Of a stretch of DNA of 7,140 bases, positions 1 to 7,051 are shown piece after piece. A model generated the notes under the pieces. That model worked only from the letters and a program-made list of their open reading frames with translations, had not been told where the DNA came from and did no database searches. Positions within the stretch are counted from its first letter, which is position 1. Each line of letters starts with the position of its first letter. The position numbers and the translations under genes are program-made. The DNA lies in assembly GCA_004299545.1 (NCBI GenBank), contig SCRB01000870.1, positions 1 to 7,140 on the forward strand. Reading direction: 5' to 3'. The stretch comes from Rhizobiaceae bacterium (lineage in GTDB: Bacteria > Pseudomonadota > Alphaproteobacteria > Rhizobiales > Rhizobiaceae).

Positions 1-730
1 GCTCGTCGTGCCGGTGCGCGGCGTGGTCGTGATGCGGATCGTGGCGATGGGCGTGATCGTGCGCCGCCTCCTCCCGCAGCCACCGCCCGACATCGGCGAT
101 CTTCCTGTCAGGGTCGTAAAGGCCGCAATCGAAAAGCTTGGAAGGGCCGACGGCCTCGCCGGCGCTTTCGATGATCGGCGCGGTCGGGTTGAGCCTCGCA
201 ATTCTTTCCCTCAGGAGGCTTAGGCCTTCCCATCCCTCAGCCAGGTCCGTCTTGGTCAGGACGATGCGGTCGGCGACCGCAACCTGCCGCACCGCTTCCT
301 CGTGGCGGTCGAGGATGGCCGCTCCGTTGACCGCATCGACCATGGCGATCACGCCGTCGAGGCGGAAAGACTGGACAAGCGCCGGATGCGCCATCAGCGA
401 CTGGAGCACCGGCACCGGGTCGGCAAGGCCGCTTGTCTCGATCACCACGCGCTTGAGCGGGGCGATGCGGCCAGTCTGGACCCTGTCAACGAGCCCGGCC
501 AGCGTGTCGATCAGATCGCCTCTCACGGTACAGCAGAGGCACCCGTCGGAAAGTTCGATCACGCCGCCGGTCGAACGCTCGACAAGAAGGTGGTCGATCG
601 AAACCTCGCCGAACTCATTGATGATGACGGCCGTATGAGCCAGGGCCGGTTCCTTCAGCAGGCGGTTCAGGAGCGTCGTCTTTCCCGAACCGAGAAAGCC
701 GGTGAGAATGGTGGCGGCGATCGGTTCCAT
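1..730 (-). CDS. COG0523/CobW-family metal-binding GTPase, N-terminal 243 residues (3' part cut by window edge)
   Basis: P-loop GTPase of the G3E/COG0523 group, cytoplasmic proteins thought to deliver or insert metals (zinc, cobalt, iron) using GTP. The protein starts [20 protein letters not shown]. Visible motifs: Walker [10 protein letters not shown] at residues 11-19; the family's signature metal-binding CxCC (CLCC) at 64-67; ETSGLADP at 98-105, the family's G3-like segment; and the base-recognition motif TKTD at 159-162. From residue 224 to the window edge the chain is a histidine-rich stretch (9 His in 20 residues), typical of the linker between the GTPase domain and the CobW C-terminal domain, which lies outside the window. 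The ATG at 730 sits 10 bases after the stop of the upstream carboxypeptidase gene with a short GGA four bases before it, so the two are probably co-transcribed. The family is clear; the metal and client cannot be told from sequence. The genuine cobalamin gene cobW is one alternative, but no other cobalamin gene is visible here. Confidence 0.93.
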   Translation of the reverse strand, partial: MEPIAATILTGFLGSGKTTLLNRLLKEPALAHTAVIINEFGEVSIDHLLVERSTGGVIELSDGCLCCTVRGDLIDTLAGLVDRVQTGRIAPLKRVVIETSGLADPVPVLQSLMAHPALVQSFRLDGVIAMVDAVNGAAILDRHEEAVRQVAVADRIVLTKTDLAEGWEGLSLLRERIARLNPTAPIIESAGEAVGPSKLFDCGLYDPDRKIADVGRWLREEAAHDHAHRHDPHHDHAAHRHDE

Positions 731-740
731 CGTTTCCAGC

Positions 741-1865
741 CTATTGCACGGCGGCCGATTGCGTTCGTGCCGTCGTTTTCCGAGGCGGAACATAATCGGG
801 CCGTGGTGTCGGGATAGGGACATCGGCAAAGACCGGCTCCGGCGGCAGGCCGCCAGGTCCGGTGGCGCCGCCGAGGCTGACCATGATCACCTGGGGGTCG
901 TGGTCCATTTTGTGGATGAAGGCCGACTTGAGGACCGGCTTGCCGTTTTCCCCGAGTTCCGAGGCGCGTTCCTTTCGCGCTTCCTTCGAGCAGACGGCAT
1001 CGCTCATATCCGTCGCCTGGTCCTGCCCCGGCCCGTATGGCTGCAGGGAAGTGATGGTCGGCATGGCGCTGTTTTCATCCATGCCGAAACCGCGATGAAG
1101 CAGGGCAGCGGCCTTCTCCGCGCGGTCGGCGAGCGAGAACGCGCCGAGCACGATCGCGCCAAGCGTCTTGCCGTTTCGCGTGGCGGTGCCGATGAAATTG
1201 AAGCCGCCGGCGCAGATGAAACCTGTCTTCATGCCGTCGGCACCGTCGAAACGGCCGATCAGGACGTTGATGTTGGGGATGACCTTCTTGCCCAGGCCGA
1301 CCGCCTCGATCCTGAAATAATTCTCGTATTGCGGGAATTCGCGGCGAAGGGCGGAGACGAGAATCGCAAGGTCGTGGGCGGTCGTGTAATTTTCCGGATC
1401 GAACAGGCCGTTCGGATTGGTGAAATGGGTGCCCGTCATGCCGAGCCGGCGGGCTTCGGCATTCATCCGCTCGACGAAAGCCTCTTCCGAACCGCCGACA
1501 TTTTCCCCGACGGCCATGGCGATGTCGTTGGCGGATTTGACGAGCATCAGCTTGAGCGCCGCGTCGAGGGTCAGGACGGTGCCGGGCTTCAGCCCGATCT
1601 TCGAGGGAGGCTGGCGCGACGCATTCTTCGTGATCCGGACGGGAGACAGGAGCGTCACCTCGCCCTTCTGCAAGGCCTTGAACGTCACATAGGTCGTCAT
1701 CAATTTGGTCAGGGAAGCGGGATACCAGCGCGAGAAAGCGTCGTTCTGAAGCAGAATTTTGCCGTCGTTGATGTCGAAAAGCATATAAGGCTCGTCGGCG
1801 TGAGCCGCCGGCACCATCAGCGAAAACAGAAGGAATATCGCGCCGAGGAAGCGCCGTCCCTGCAT
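741..1865 (-). CDS. D-alanyl-D-alanine carboxypeptidase (peptidase S11, PBP5/DacF-like)
   Basis: Serine DD-carboxypeptidase that removes the terminal D-Ala from peptidoglycan pentapeptides in the periplasm. The 374-residue product has an N-terminal signal peptide: basic MQGRR, hydrophobic core to about residue 18, and a likely cut after AHA at 23, before DEP. All three catalytic motifs of the class are present: SLTK (Ser51, Lys54), SAN (111-113) and KTG (213-215). The catalytic domain ends near residue 260. The remaining ~110 residues do not resemble the usual PBP5 C-terminal beta domain plus amphipathic membrane anchor; they end in a proline-rich stretch (about 337-361) and a polar tail. I chose the ATG at 1865 because it places the signal peptide at the N terminus. 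The frame stays open upstream to a TTG at 1991, but that lies inside the candidate promoter. Downstream, the GTPase gene begins 10 bases after the stop. Function is well supported; the exact paralogue name (dac, dacC, dacF) is not decidable. Confidence 0.95.
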   Translation of the reverse strand: MQGRRFLGAIFLLFSLMVPAAHADEPYMLFDINDGKILLQNDAFSRWYPASLTKLMTTYVTFKALQKGEVTLLSPVRITKNASRQPPSKIGLKPGTVLTLDAALKLMLVKSANDIAMAVGENVGGSEEAFVERMNAEARRLGMTGTHFTNPNGLFDPENYTTAHDLAILVSALRREFPQYENYFRIEAVGLGKKVIPNINVLIGRFDGADGMKTGFICAGGFNFIGTATRNGKTLGAIVLGAFSLADRAEKAAALLHRGFGMDENSAMPTITSLQPYGPGQDQATDMSDAVCSKEARKERASELGENGKPVLKSAFIHKMDHDPQVIMVSLGGATGPGGLPPEPVFADVPIPTPRPDYVPPRKTTARTQSAAVQ

Positions 1866-1970
1866 AATCAATCCGGTTGCCTCTTGCCCTTGTTCCCCGA
1901 TGCTCTCTAAAATCCGGGCATGACTGGCGCCGGAAACGGATCGGGCGTTCCCGACGGCCCGGTCCCTGCT

Positions 1971-1999
1971 ATCTAGCGCATGTGTCGCCAAGATGGCAA
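1971..1999 (-). promoter_or_regulatory. candidate housekeeping promoter for the carboxypeptidase-GTPase pair
   Basis: On the minus strand TTGCCA (1994-1999) is followed after 17 bases by CTAGAT (1971-1976). This is close to the rhizobial sigma-70 pattern (CTTGAC, 17, CTATAT), though one base longer when aligned strictly. It would give a leader of about 100 bases before the ATG at 1865. It is a pattern match by eye only. Confidence 0.35.
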
Positions 2000-2077
2000 A
2001 GTCCAGGGTCAGGAACCGTTAATGTGATCGAAATGGCGCCGGTAACGGCAAAGAGATGCGGGGAGAAGCGCGACGGC

Positions 2078-2093
2078 CGATGGGGTTCCATCG
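2078..2093 (+). other. short perfect stem-loop in the amidohydrolase leader
   Basis: CGATGG (2078-2083) and CCATCG (2088-2093) form a 6-base-pair stem closing the tetraloop GGTT. No T-run follows, so it is not an intrinsic terminator. It lies about 90 bases before the ATG at 2182 and could be a leader structure or chance. Confidence 0.3.
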
Positions 2094-2166
2094 ATCAGGC
2101 GGTTCGACACCGCAGGCCGCGACCGTTACGCCCCGCAGCCGTTCAGAACAACTCATTGCGACCAGC

Positions 2167-2172
2167 GAGGAA
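2167..2172 (+). promoter_or_regulatory. ribosome binding site deciding the amidohydrolase start
   Basis: GAGGAA lies 9 bases before the ATG at 2182. It favours this start over the earlier in-frame ATGs at 2056 and 2080, which would add residues unlike the family's N terminus. Confidence 0.55.
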
Positions 2173-2181
2173 GCTTCGACC

Positions 2182-3348
2182 ATGCCGATATTGAACCGCG
2201 CCGCCGAGATGCAGCATGAAATCGCCGGTTGGCGCCGGCATCTCCATTCCAACCCCGAACTCGGGTTCGACGTGGTCCAGACGGCCGCCTTCGTCGAGGG
2301 AAAACTGAAGGAGTTCGGCGTCGACGAAATCGTGCCGGGGATCGGCAAGACCGGCGTCGTCGGCGTCATCAAGGGCAGGCTGGGGAGTGGCGACACGGTC
2401 GGCCTGCGCGCCGACATGGATGCGCTGCCGATCAATGAGATCACCGGCAAACCCTACGCCTCGACGGTGGCCAACAAAATGCACGCCTGCGGCCATGACG
2501 GGCATACCGCCATGCTGCTCGGAGCCGCGAAATATCTCGCCGAGACGCGCAATTTCAAAGGCCAGGTCGCCGTAATCTTCCAGCCGGCAGAGGAGGGCGG
2601 CGGCGGCGGCAACGAGATGGTCAAGGAAGGCATGATGGAGCGCTTCGGCATCGCCAAGGTCTTCGGCATGCACAACATGCCGGGGATTCCGCTTGGCGAG
2701 TTCGCCATCAGGCCCGGCCCGATCATGGCTGCGACATCGGAATTCGACATCAAGGTCAAGGGCAAGGGCGCGCACGCGGCCATGCCGCACCAGGGCATCG
2801 ATCCGATCGTGGTGGCGAGCCAGCTTGTCCTTGCGTTGCAGACGATCGCCTCGCGCAGCGTGGACCCGATCAAATCCGTCGTCGTGTCGGTGACGAAATT
2901 CCATGCGGGCGACGCATACAATGTCATTCCAGAGGAGGTGGCGCTCGCCGGCACAGTGCGGACGCTCGACAAGGAGGTGGCGGCAAAGGCGGAGGAACGC
3001 ATCCGGGCGATCTGCGCCGGCATCGGCACGACGTTCGGCGTTGCCGTCGAATTCGACTGGGATCCGAATTATCCCGTTACCGTCAACGATGCCGAGCAAG
3101 CCGCATTCGCGGCGAACGCGGCCAGGGAGGTTGCCGGCGCGCGCAATGTGGACGAAGCGGTCGCTCCGCTCATGGGAGGCGAGGACTTTTCCTACATGCT
3201 CGAATCGCGTCCGGGCGCATTCATCTTCCTCGGCAATGGCGACAGTGCCAATCTCCACCACCCCGCCTATGATTTCAACGACGAGGCCATTCCGCTCGGC
3301 GTCAGCTATTGGGTCAAGGTGGCGGAGACGGCGCTGGCGCCCGCATGA
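2182..3348 (+). CDS. M20-family metal-dependent amidohydrolase (hippurate hydrolase / IAA-amino acid hydrolase type)
   Basis: Dinuclear metallo-amidohydrolase of peptidase family M20D, cytoplasmic by lack of a signal peptide, hydrolysing the amide bond of N-acyl amino acids (hippurate, N-acetyl amino acids or indoleacetyl-amino acids in characterised relatives). The 388-residue length is normal for the family. Visible in order: the N-terminal HLHSNPELGF (20-29); RADMDALP (76-83); MHACGHDGHT (100-109), giving metal ligands Cys103 and His105; QPAEEG (134-139), with Glu137 as the expected catalytic base and Glu138 as a ligand; FGMHN with His164; then the lid/dimerisation domain, starting near AATSEFDIKVKGKGAHAA; and the C-terminal NLHHPAYDF (His359/His360), supplying the last ligand. 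Nothing is missing or broken. It is often annotated hipO, but substrate preference cannot be read from sequence. It stands alone on its strand, divergent from the carboxypeptidase gene, with a tRNA gene 51 bases downstream. A 5-base-pair inverted repeat just after the stop (3348-3363) lacks a T-run. Confidence 0.95.
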   Translation: MPILNRAAEMQHEIAGWRRHLHSNPELGFDVVQTAAFVEGKLKEFGVDEIVPGIGKTGVVGVIKGRLGSGDTVGLRADMDALPINEITGKPYASTVANKMHACGHDGHTAMLLGAAKYLAETRNFKGQVAVIFQPAEEGGGGGNEMVKEGMMERFGIAKVFGMHNMPGIPLGEFAIRPGPIMAATSEFDIKVKGKGAHAAMPHQGIDPIVVASQLVLALQTIASRSVDPIKSVVVSVTKFHAGDAYNVIPEEVALAGTVRTLDKEVAAKAEERIRAICAGIGTTFGVAVEFDWDPNYPVTVNDAEQAAFAANAAREVAGARNVDEAVAPLMGGEDFSYMLESRPGAFIFLGNGDSANLHHPAYDFNDEAIPLGVSYWVKVAETALAPA

Positions 3349-3361
3349 ACCGTCAAAGCGG

Positions 3362-3390
3362 TTGGCGAAAGGCCGCGGAACAGTTATGAG
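3362..3390 (+). promoter_or_regulatory. candidate promoter for tRNA-Arg
   Basis: TTGGCG (3362-3367) and TATGAG (3385-3390) are separated by 17 bases; each matches the sigma-70 consensus at four of six positions. Initiation would fall only a few bases before the mature tRNA end at 3400, leaving an almost leaderless transcript. The elements sit in the gap right after the amidohydrolase stop. This is a pattern match only. Confidence 0.35.
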
Positions 3391-3399
3391 GTGGGCCGT

Positions 3400-3476
3400 G
3401 GTCCCGTAGCTCAGCAGGATAGAGCATCAGATTCCTAATCTGAGGGTCGCGCGTTCGAATCGCGCCGGGATCACCA
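3400..3476 (+). tRNA. tRNA-Arg (anticodon CCU), with encoded CCA
   Basis: A full cloverleaf can be drawn over 77 bases. The acceptor stem is GGTCCCG (3400-3406) with CGGGATC (3465-3471), containing one G-U pair. The D stem is GCTC/GAGC with GG in its loop. The anticodon stem is TCAGA/TCTGA around the loop TTCCTAA, giving anticodon CCT at 3434-3436. A 5-base variable loop is followed by T stem GCGCG/CGCGC with loop TTCGAAT. The discriminator is A3473, followed by a genomically encoded CCA (3474-3476). It reads the arginine codon AGG, rare in GC-rich rhizobial genes. It is convergent with purH, whose stop codon begins 13 bases away, and no intrinsic terminator is visible between them. tRNA 3' ends are common integration sites, but I see no repeat of this 3' end and no integrase here. 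Confidence 0.97.
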
Positions 3477-3489
3477 AGCTTCCTGCGGT

Positions 3490-5106
3490 TCAGTGCCTGA
3501 AATGACGGATTCCAGTGAAGACCATGGCGACGCCATGCTCGTCGGCGGCGGCAACGACATCGGCGTCATTGACCGAACCACCCGGCTGGATGACGGCGGT
3601 GGCACCCGCGTCGATCGCCTGCAGGAGCCCATCGGGGAATGGAAAGAAGGCATCCGACGCAACCACGCTACCCTTCGCCAGCGTGTCGGCAAGGCCGGCG
3701 CTACGGGCCGCCTCCCCTGCTTTTATCGCCGCGATGCGCGCGGAATCGACGCGGCTCATCTGGCCGGCGCCGATACCGACCGTGGCCCGGTCCTTCGCAT
3801 AAACGATCGCGTTCGACCGGACATGCTTGGCGACCCGGAAGGCGAAGCGGAGATCGGCAAGTTCGGCTGCCGTCGGAGCGCGCTTCGTGACGGTTTTGAG
3901 GTCGAGGCCGTCGACAACGGCGTTGTCCCGCGACTGAACGAGCCACCCACCCGCGACGGTCTTCGCGGTTACACCGGCGGCGCGGGGATCGGGCAGGCCG
4001 CCTGCGAGGAGAAGCCGCAAGTTCTTCTTTGATGCGATGATCGCCTGGGCCTCTTCGGTCGCGTCCGGCGCGATGATGACCTCCGTGAACATCTTGACGA
4101 TCTCGGCAGCGGCCGTCGCGTCGAGCGTGCGGTTGACGGCGACGATCCCGCCGAAAGCGGAGACGGGATCACAGCGGAGCGCTTTCAGATAGGCGTCTTT
4201 CAGGGTGCCGCCCTCGGCGACGCCACACGGGTTGGCATGCTTGATGATCGCAACCGCCGCGCTTTTTGTCGCGCCGAACTCGCCGACGAGCTCGAAGGCT
4301 GCGTCGGTGTCGTTGACATTGTTGTAGGAAAGCTGCTTGCCCTGGACCTGGCGCGCGGTGGCTACGCCGGGCCGCCTTTCGCCCGTCAGATAGAAGCCGG
4401 CCGACTGGTGCGGGTTTTCGCCATAACGCATCACGGTTTCGAGCCTGCCGCCGAATGCCCGCCATGTCGGGTGCTCGATGGCCAGGATTTCGGCGAACCA
4501 GTCCGAAATCGCGGCGTCATAGGCGGCGGTGCGCGCAAACGCTTTCGCCGCGAGCCGCTGCCGGAACTCGAAGGAGAGGCTGCCCATATTCACCTGAAAC
4601 GCATTCAGGAGGGGGGCGTAGTCCGAAGGGTCGGTGACGACGGCCACATAGGCATGGTTCTTGGCGGCGGCGCGGATCATGGCCGGCCCCCCTATGTCGA
4701 TGTTCTCCACGATCTCGGGATAGGCGCCCCCGGAAAACCGCATCTGCTCGAACGGATAGAGGTTCACCACGAGGAGGTCGATCCCCGCAATTCCGTGAGC
4801 AGCCATGGCTTCGGCGTGTTCCGGATCGTCGCGGATGGCGAGCAGTCCGCCATGCACCGAAGGATGAAGCGTCTTCACCCGCCCGTCCATGATCTCGGGA
4901 AAGCCGGTGAGGCTCGACACGTCGCGAACCTTTATTCCGGCCTCCGCAATCGCTTTCGCCGTGCCGCCCGTCGAGATCAGTTCGACGCCGGCATCCGAAA
5001 GCGTGCGGGCCAGATCGGCCAGGCCTGTCTTGTCCGAAACGGAAAGAAGCGCTCTGCGAACAGGCAGAAGATCGGGAGCGGGAATATTTTTCGAAGCAAC
5101 AGCCAT
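3490..5106 (-). CDS. purH: bifunctional phosphoribosylaminoimidazolecarboxamide formyltransferase / IMP cyclohydrolase
   Basis: Catalyses the last two steps of de novo purine synthesis in the cytoplasm: formylation of AICAR with 10-formyl-THF, then ring closure to IMP. The product is 538 residues, normal for PurH. The N-terminal MGS-like cyclohydrolase domain (about 17-160) shows [16 protein letters not shown] (45-50), GRVKTLHP (75-82) and NLYPFE. The transformylase domain shows RYGENPHQ (227-234), the catalytic Lys289-His290 in KHANPCG, SAFGG (316-320), [10 protein letters not shown] (446-455), [10 protein letters not shown] (484-493), QPGGSVND (507-514) and the typical C terminus FTGIRHFRH. 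The ATG at 5106 is chosen for its strong ribosome binding site and the correct N-terminal length; the frame runs upstream to 5142 without family-like sequence. It follows the heparinase-like gene by 74 bases on the same strand, so it may be read from that unit, from its own promoter, or both. Its end faces the tRNA-Arg gene. PurH carries no sign of damage. Confidence 0.98.
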   Translation of the reverse strand: MAVASKNIPAPDLLPVRRALLSVSDKTGLADLARTLSDAGVELISTGGTAKAIAEAGIKVRDVSSLTGFPEIMDGRVKTLHPSVHGGLLAIRDDPEHAEAMAAHGIAGIDLLVVNLYPFEQMRFSGGAYPEIVENIDIGGPAMIRAAAKNHAYVAVVTDPSDYAPLLNAFQVNMGSLSFEFRQRLAAKAFARTAAYDAAISDWFAEILAIEHPTWRAFGGRLETVMRYGENPHQSAGFYLTGERRPGVATARQVQGKQLSYNNVNDTDAAFELVGEFGATKSAAVAIIKHANPCGVAEGGTLKDAYLKALRCDPVSAFGGIVAVNRTLDATAAAEIVKMFTEVIIAPDATEEAQAIIASKKNLRLLLAGGLPDPRAAGVTAKTVAGGWLVQSRDNAVVDGLDLKTVTKRAPTAAELADLRFAFRVAKHVRSNAIVYAKDRATVGIGAGQMSRVDSARIAAIKAGEAARSAGLADTLAKGSVVASDAFFPFPDGLLQAIDAGATAVIQPGGSVNDADVVAAADEHGVAMVFTGIRHFRH

Positions 5107-5114
5107 CGCGCAGT

Positions 5115-5119
5115 CTCCT
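5115..5119 (-). promoter_or_regulatory. ribosome binding site of purH
   Basis: AGGAG on the minus strand, 8 bases before the ATG at 5106. This is a strong Shine-Dalgarno match and fixes the start against the upstream in-frame alternative at 5142. Confidence 0.75.
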
Positions 5120-5180
5120 GACGAAAGGGCGAGAGCCCGCACCTAACACAGGGGCAGCGGGAATCAACAGAACATTCGGT

Positions 5181-6932
5181 TCACCTGAGACGCGTGAAGC
5201 GCCAGCGGATTTCAGGCATCTCCGCCGCGTGGCAGGCCAGCACGATCTGGCGGCTGCGGGTAGCGCCCGCGAGGCCGGCGAAGAACAGCGTCTCTTCCAC
5301 GTTCGCTTCAAGTGCCGGGCAATCGAACAGCCACGCCTCACCCGACGGCGGCTTCAGCATCAGCCGGTTCTCCGCGTCCCGGTAAAGATCGATATCGGGA
5401 TGAAGGTGAAACCGGACGGTGACGAGATCGCCGTGCCCGCCGAACCGCCGCTGTCCGCCCTCGGGCTGGAGGAAGCGGTCGGCTCCGTCAAGAACGTTGC
5501 CGTCCGCCGACAGGGCGAGTTCGCGCTCGTGATAGAGACCGAAGCGGGGGAGATAACCGTCATGGCTGGCAATGAAGCCCTGCTGGTTCCCGCGATCGTT
5601 GCGCACCGCGTTCACGTGCCGCGGGCCGCTGATCAGCGGCGTCCCGAGCAAAGCCTGCAGGCGGGGCGAGAACTCGAATCGGCACGACGACGCATCGTTG
5701 ATCGTCGCGGTCGAATGCGCCGCCGTCGCGCGTGCCAGCGGGCGGAATTCCTCTGGGCCGAAATCGTCGACGCCAGCATTGACCACGAATTGGTGGCGTC
5801 CCGATGACATCTCGAAGGACAGGCAGCCGGCATGGGCGTTGCGTGAAACCTCCCACGGCGGTGGCAGGCCCGTGTCGGCGATCACCGTCGTGGCGCCGGC
5901 AGACAGCCGCTCATAGCCGGAATGCGGCGCGTGGAGGAGTGGCGCACCTCCGGTATCGTCATGATGGAGAATGGCGGCGACCCGGTCGTGGGGCGTAAGG
6001 CCGGCACCATTAAAGCGCGCAAGGCTCCCTTCGCGATGCCGGAAGAAACGCAGCGCCGGCAGCATCCGCTCGATGGCGCCGATAAGCTCGTTCGGCGGTG
6101 CCTCGGCCTGATTGGCGTAGGTTTCCCTGAGCGGCAGAAGGTCGGCCAGAAGTTCAAGCAGCTGCGCGGGATTGCGCGATATATGACCGCCGTCGGGGAG
6201 GATCTGGCGGTCGAGTTCGAGGGCGAGGTTGCGCGTTGCCGCGCGCAGGGCGGAAGGTGGAGCAGGCAATGACAGCGCGGCGAAGGCAAGCGCGATCCGT
6301 GCGCGAAGCCGCTCCTCTCCTTCGTTCGTTTCGGGCGCCATGGTGCGCAGGTAGCGGATCTGCACCGCCAGAAGCTTCAGAAAGGAGCGGTAGAAAGGCA
6401 ATTCCGCTCCCTGCAGCACGATCGACGAATGCTGCAGCCAGGAGATGATGCGCCGGGCGGTGACGGACGGCTCCCAAGCCGGCCCTGAAATCCGGCTGCC
6501 ATGAACGCTGATCCAGTCGGAGACCAGCGCCCGCGCATTGGCGGCGGCAAGCTCCGTTCCCGCCGCCTGCATATGGCGCAACCAGCCGAAGCCATGGAGG
6601 GTCTCCACCCAGGCACGGCTCGAGACGTTCATCGAGAATGGCGAGCGCCCCGACGACTCGACGACATGGCCGGCAAAGGGGAAGCGTCCATGATAGATTT
6701 CCGTCGCGATTTGCGGATCGGCAAGCCTGAGGTCGGGGGGCGCTATCAGCACGCGCTCGGGCGTGCGCCCCGAATAACGCCATCGATAGACAGGTCCGGT
6801 TCGCAACCGGCGACGCAGCCGCCGCCACAATTCGCGCCCCAGAAGCACCCAAAGATGCGGCGCATGTCCCCTTTCAACCGGCAAAAGCCGCACCTCCTGA
6901 CGCGATCGAAAAAGGCGCAGACCTACCTTCAT
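5181..6932 (-). CDS. heparinase II/III-like protein (putative polysaccharide lyase fold, role unknown)
   Basis: Resembles the heparinase II/III family found next to purH in rhizobia: an alpha-helical toroid domain (about residues 100-300) followed by a beta-sandwich heparinase II/III-like domain (about 325-560). Seen in the sequence: a highly basic N terminus (RELWRRLRRRLR, about 33-44), LPDGGHISRNPAQLLELLADL-type segment (245-265) with paired His and Arg, YERLSAGATTVIADTGLPPP (340-359), and AHSTATINDASS (405-416), a conserved turn of the C-terminal domain. Catalytic residues cannot be assigned with confidence; candidates are His250, Arg253, Tyr340 and His406. No signal peptide or membrane segment is visible, although characterised lyases of this fold are exported. 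Start choice is uncertain: ATG at 6932 (583 residues) has a poor ribosome site, GTG at 6950 is possible, and TTG at 6983 lies within an inverted repeat and is unlikely. It sits 119 bases after rsmB and 74 before purH, all co-directional. Substrate and role are unknown. Confidence 0.85.
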   Translation of the reverse strand: MKVGLRLFRSRQEVRLLPVERGHAPHLWVLLGRELWRRLRRRLRTGPVYRWRYSGRTPERVLIAPPDLRLADPQIATEIYHGRFPFAGHVVESSGRSPFSMNVSSRAWVETLHGFGWLRHMQAAGTELAAANARALVSDWISVHGSRISGPAWEPSVTARRIISWLQHSSIVLQGAELPFYRSFLKLLAVQIRYLRTMAPETNEGEERLRARIALAFAALSLPAPPSALRAATRNLALELDRQILPDGGHISRNPAQLLELLADLLPLRETYANQAEAPPNELIGAIERMLPALRFFRHREGSLARFNGAGLTPHDRVAAILHHDDTGGAPLLHAPHSGYERLSAGATTVIADTGLPPPWEVSRNAHAGCLSFEMSSGRHQFVVNAGVDDFGPEEFRPLARATAAHSTATINDASSCRFEFSPRLQALLGTPLISGPRHVNAVRNDRGNQQGFIASHDGYLPRFGLYHERELALSADGNVLDGADRFLQPEGGQRRFGGHGDLVTVRFHLHPDIDLYRDAENRLMLKPPSGEAWLFDCPALEANVEETLFFAGLAGATRSRQIVLACHAAEMPEIRWRFTRLR

Positions 6933-6977
6933 CCGACCGCGCGGCCGCACAATATTCCGAACGCCCCGTTCCTTTGA

Positions 6978-7010
6978 GCACAAGAGTCTAGATGATTCAA
7001 AATCTTGTGC
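6978..7010. repeat. 8-base perfect inverted repeat in the rsmB-heparinase spacer
   Basis: GCACAAGA (6978-6985) and TCTTGTGC (7003-7010) flank 17 bases, which themselves contain TCTAGA and overlap a smaller palindrome, GATTCAAAATC (6994-7004). No T-run follows on either strand, so it is a poor intrinsic terminator. It may be an operator, or part of a dispersed rhizobial palindromic element. Confidence 0.5.
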
Positions 7011-7051
7011 GAAGCAGGAAATGCAGGCTGGGGATAAAGTGCGATCGTCTT

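Larger units (their letters stand above)
1866..2181. other. divergent intergenic spacer between the carboxypeptidase and amidohydrolase genes
   Basis: This 316-base stretch separates two divergently transcribed genes and should hold both promoters. I see a candidate promoter for the leftward genes (1971-1999), a stem-loop (2078-2093) and three copies of CCGTTA: forward at 2016-2021, reverse at 2043-2048 and forward at 2123-2128. The last two extend to a 7-base inverted pair, GTAACGG (2042-2048) and CCGTTAC (2123-2129). No convincing promoter for the amidohydrolase stood out. Both neighbouring reading frames happen to stay open into the spacer for about 42 codons, but neither extension carries a recognisable protein feature. 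I see no Zur-like AT-rich palindrome. Confidence 0.6.

Noticed and set aside
8..817. Overlapping plus-strand open frames opposite the GTPase gene
   Set aside because: Composition is that of an antisense shadow, and the minus strand carries all GTPase and CxCC motifs.
702..1910. Long plus-strand open frame (402 codons) opposite the carboxypeptidase gene
   Set aside because: It is antisense to a gene with complete catalytic motifs, its translation is rich in Arg, Gly and Asp without any recognisable motif, and long antisense frames are expected in GC-rich coding DNA.
2143..3261. Minus-strand open frame (372 codons) opposite the M20 amidohydrolase
   Set aside because: It mirrors codon bias of the real gene and shows no family motif; the sense strand encodes every expected metal ligand.
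3348..3363. Inverted repeat AACCG/CGGTT after the amidohydrolase stop as a terminator
   Set aside because: Only five base pairs and no T-run; it overlaps the candidate tRNA promoter.
3400..3476. tRNA-Arg as an attachment site for an integrated element
   Set aside because: No integrase, no duplicated tRNA 3' end and no change in base composition are visible; housekeeping genes flank both sides.
4237..5121. Plus-strand open frame (294 codons) opposite purH
   Set aside because: Shadow of purH; no ribosome site or protein motif was seen.
5127..5138. GGGC/GCCC hairpin with a four-base loop between the heparinase-like gene and purH, followed by TTTCGTC on the minus strand
   Set aside because: A 4-base-pair stem and three T residues are too weak for an intrinsic terminator.
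5140..5168. Possible purH promoter with GTTGAT as -35 and TAGGTG as -10 region on the minus strand
   Set aside because: The -10 element matches the consensus poorly; read-through from the upstream gene is equally possible.
6154..6852. Alternative-frame minus-strand open frame within the heparinase-like gene
   Set aside because: Low-complexity Arg/Ala-rich translation, typical of a frame-shifted GC-rich gene; the main frame is uninterrupted and family-like.
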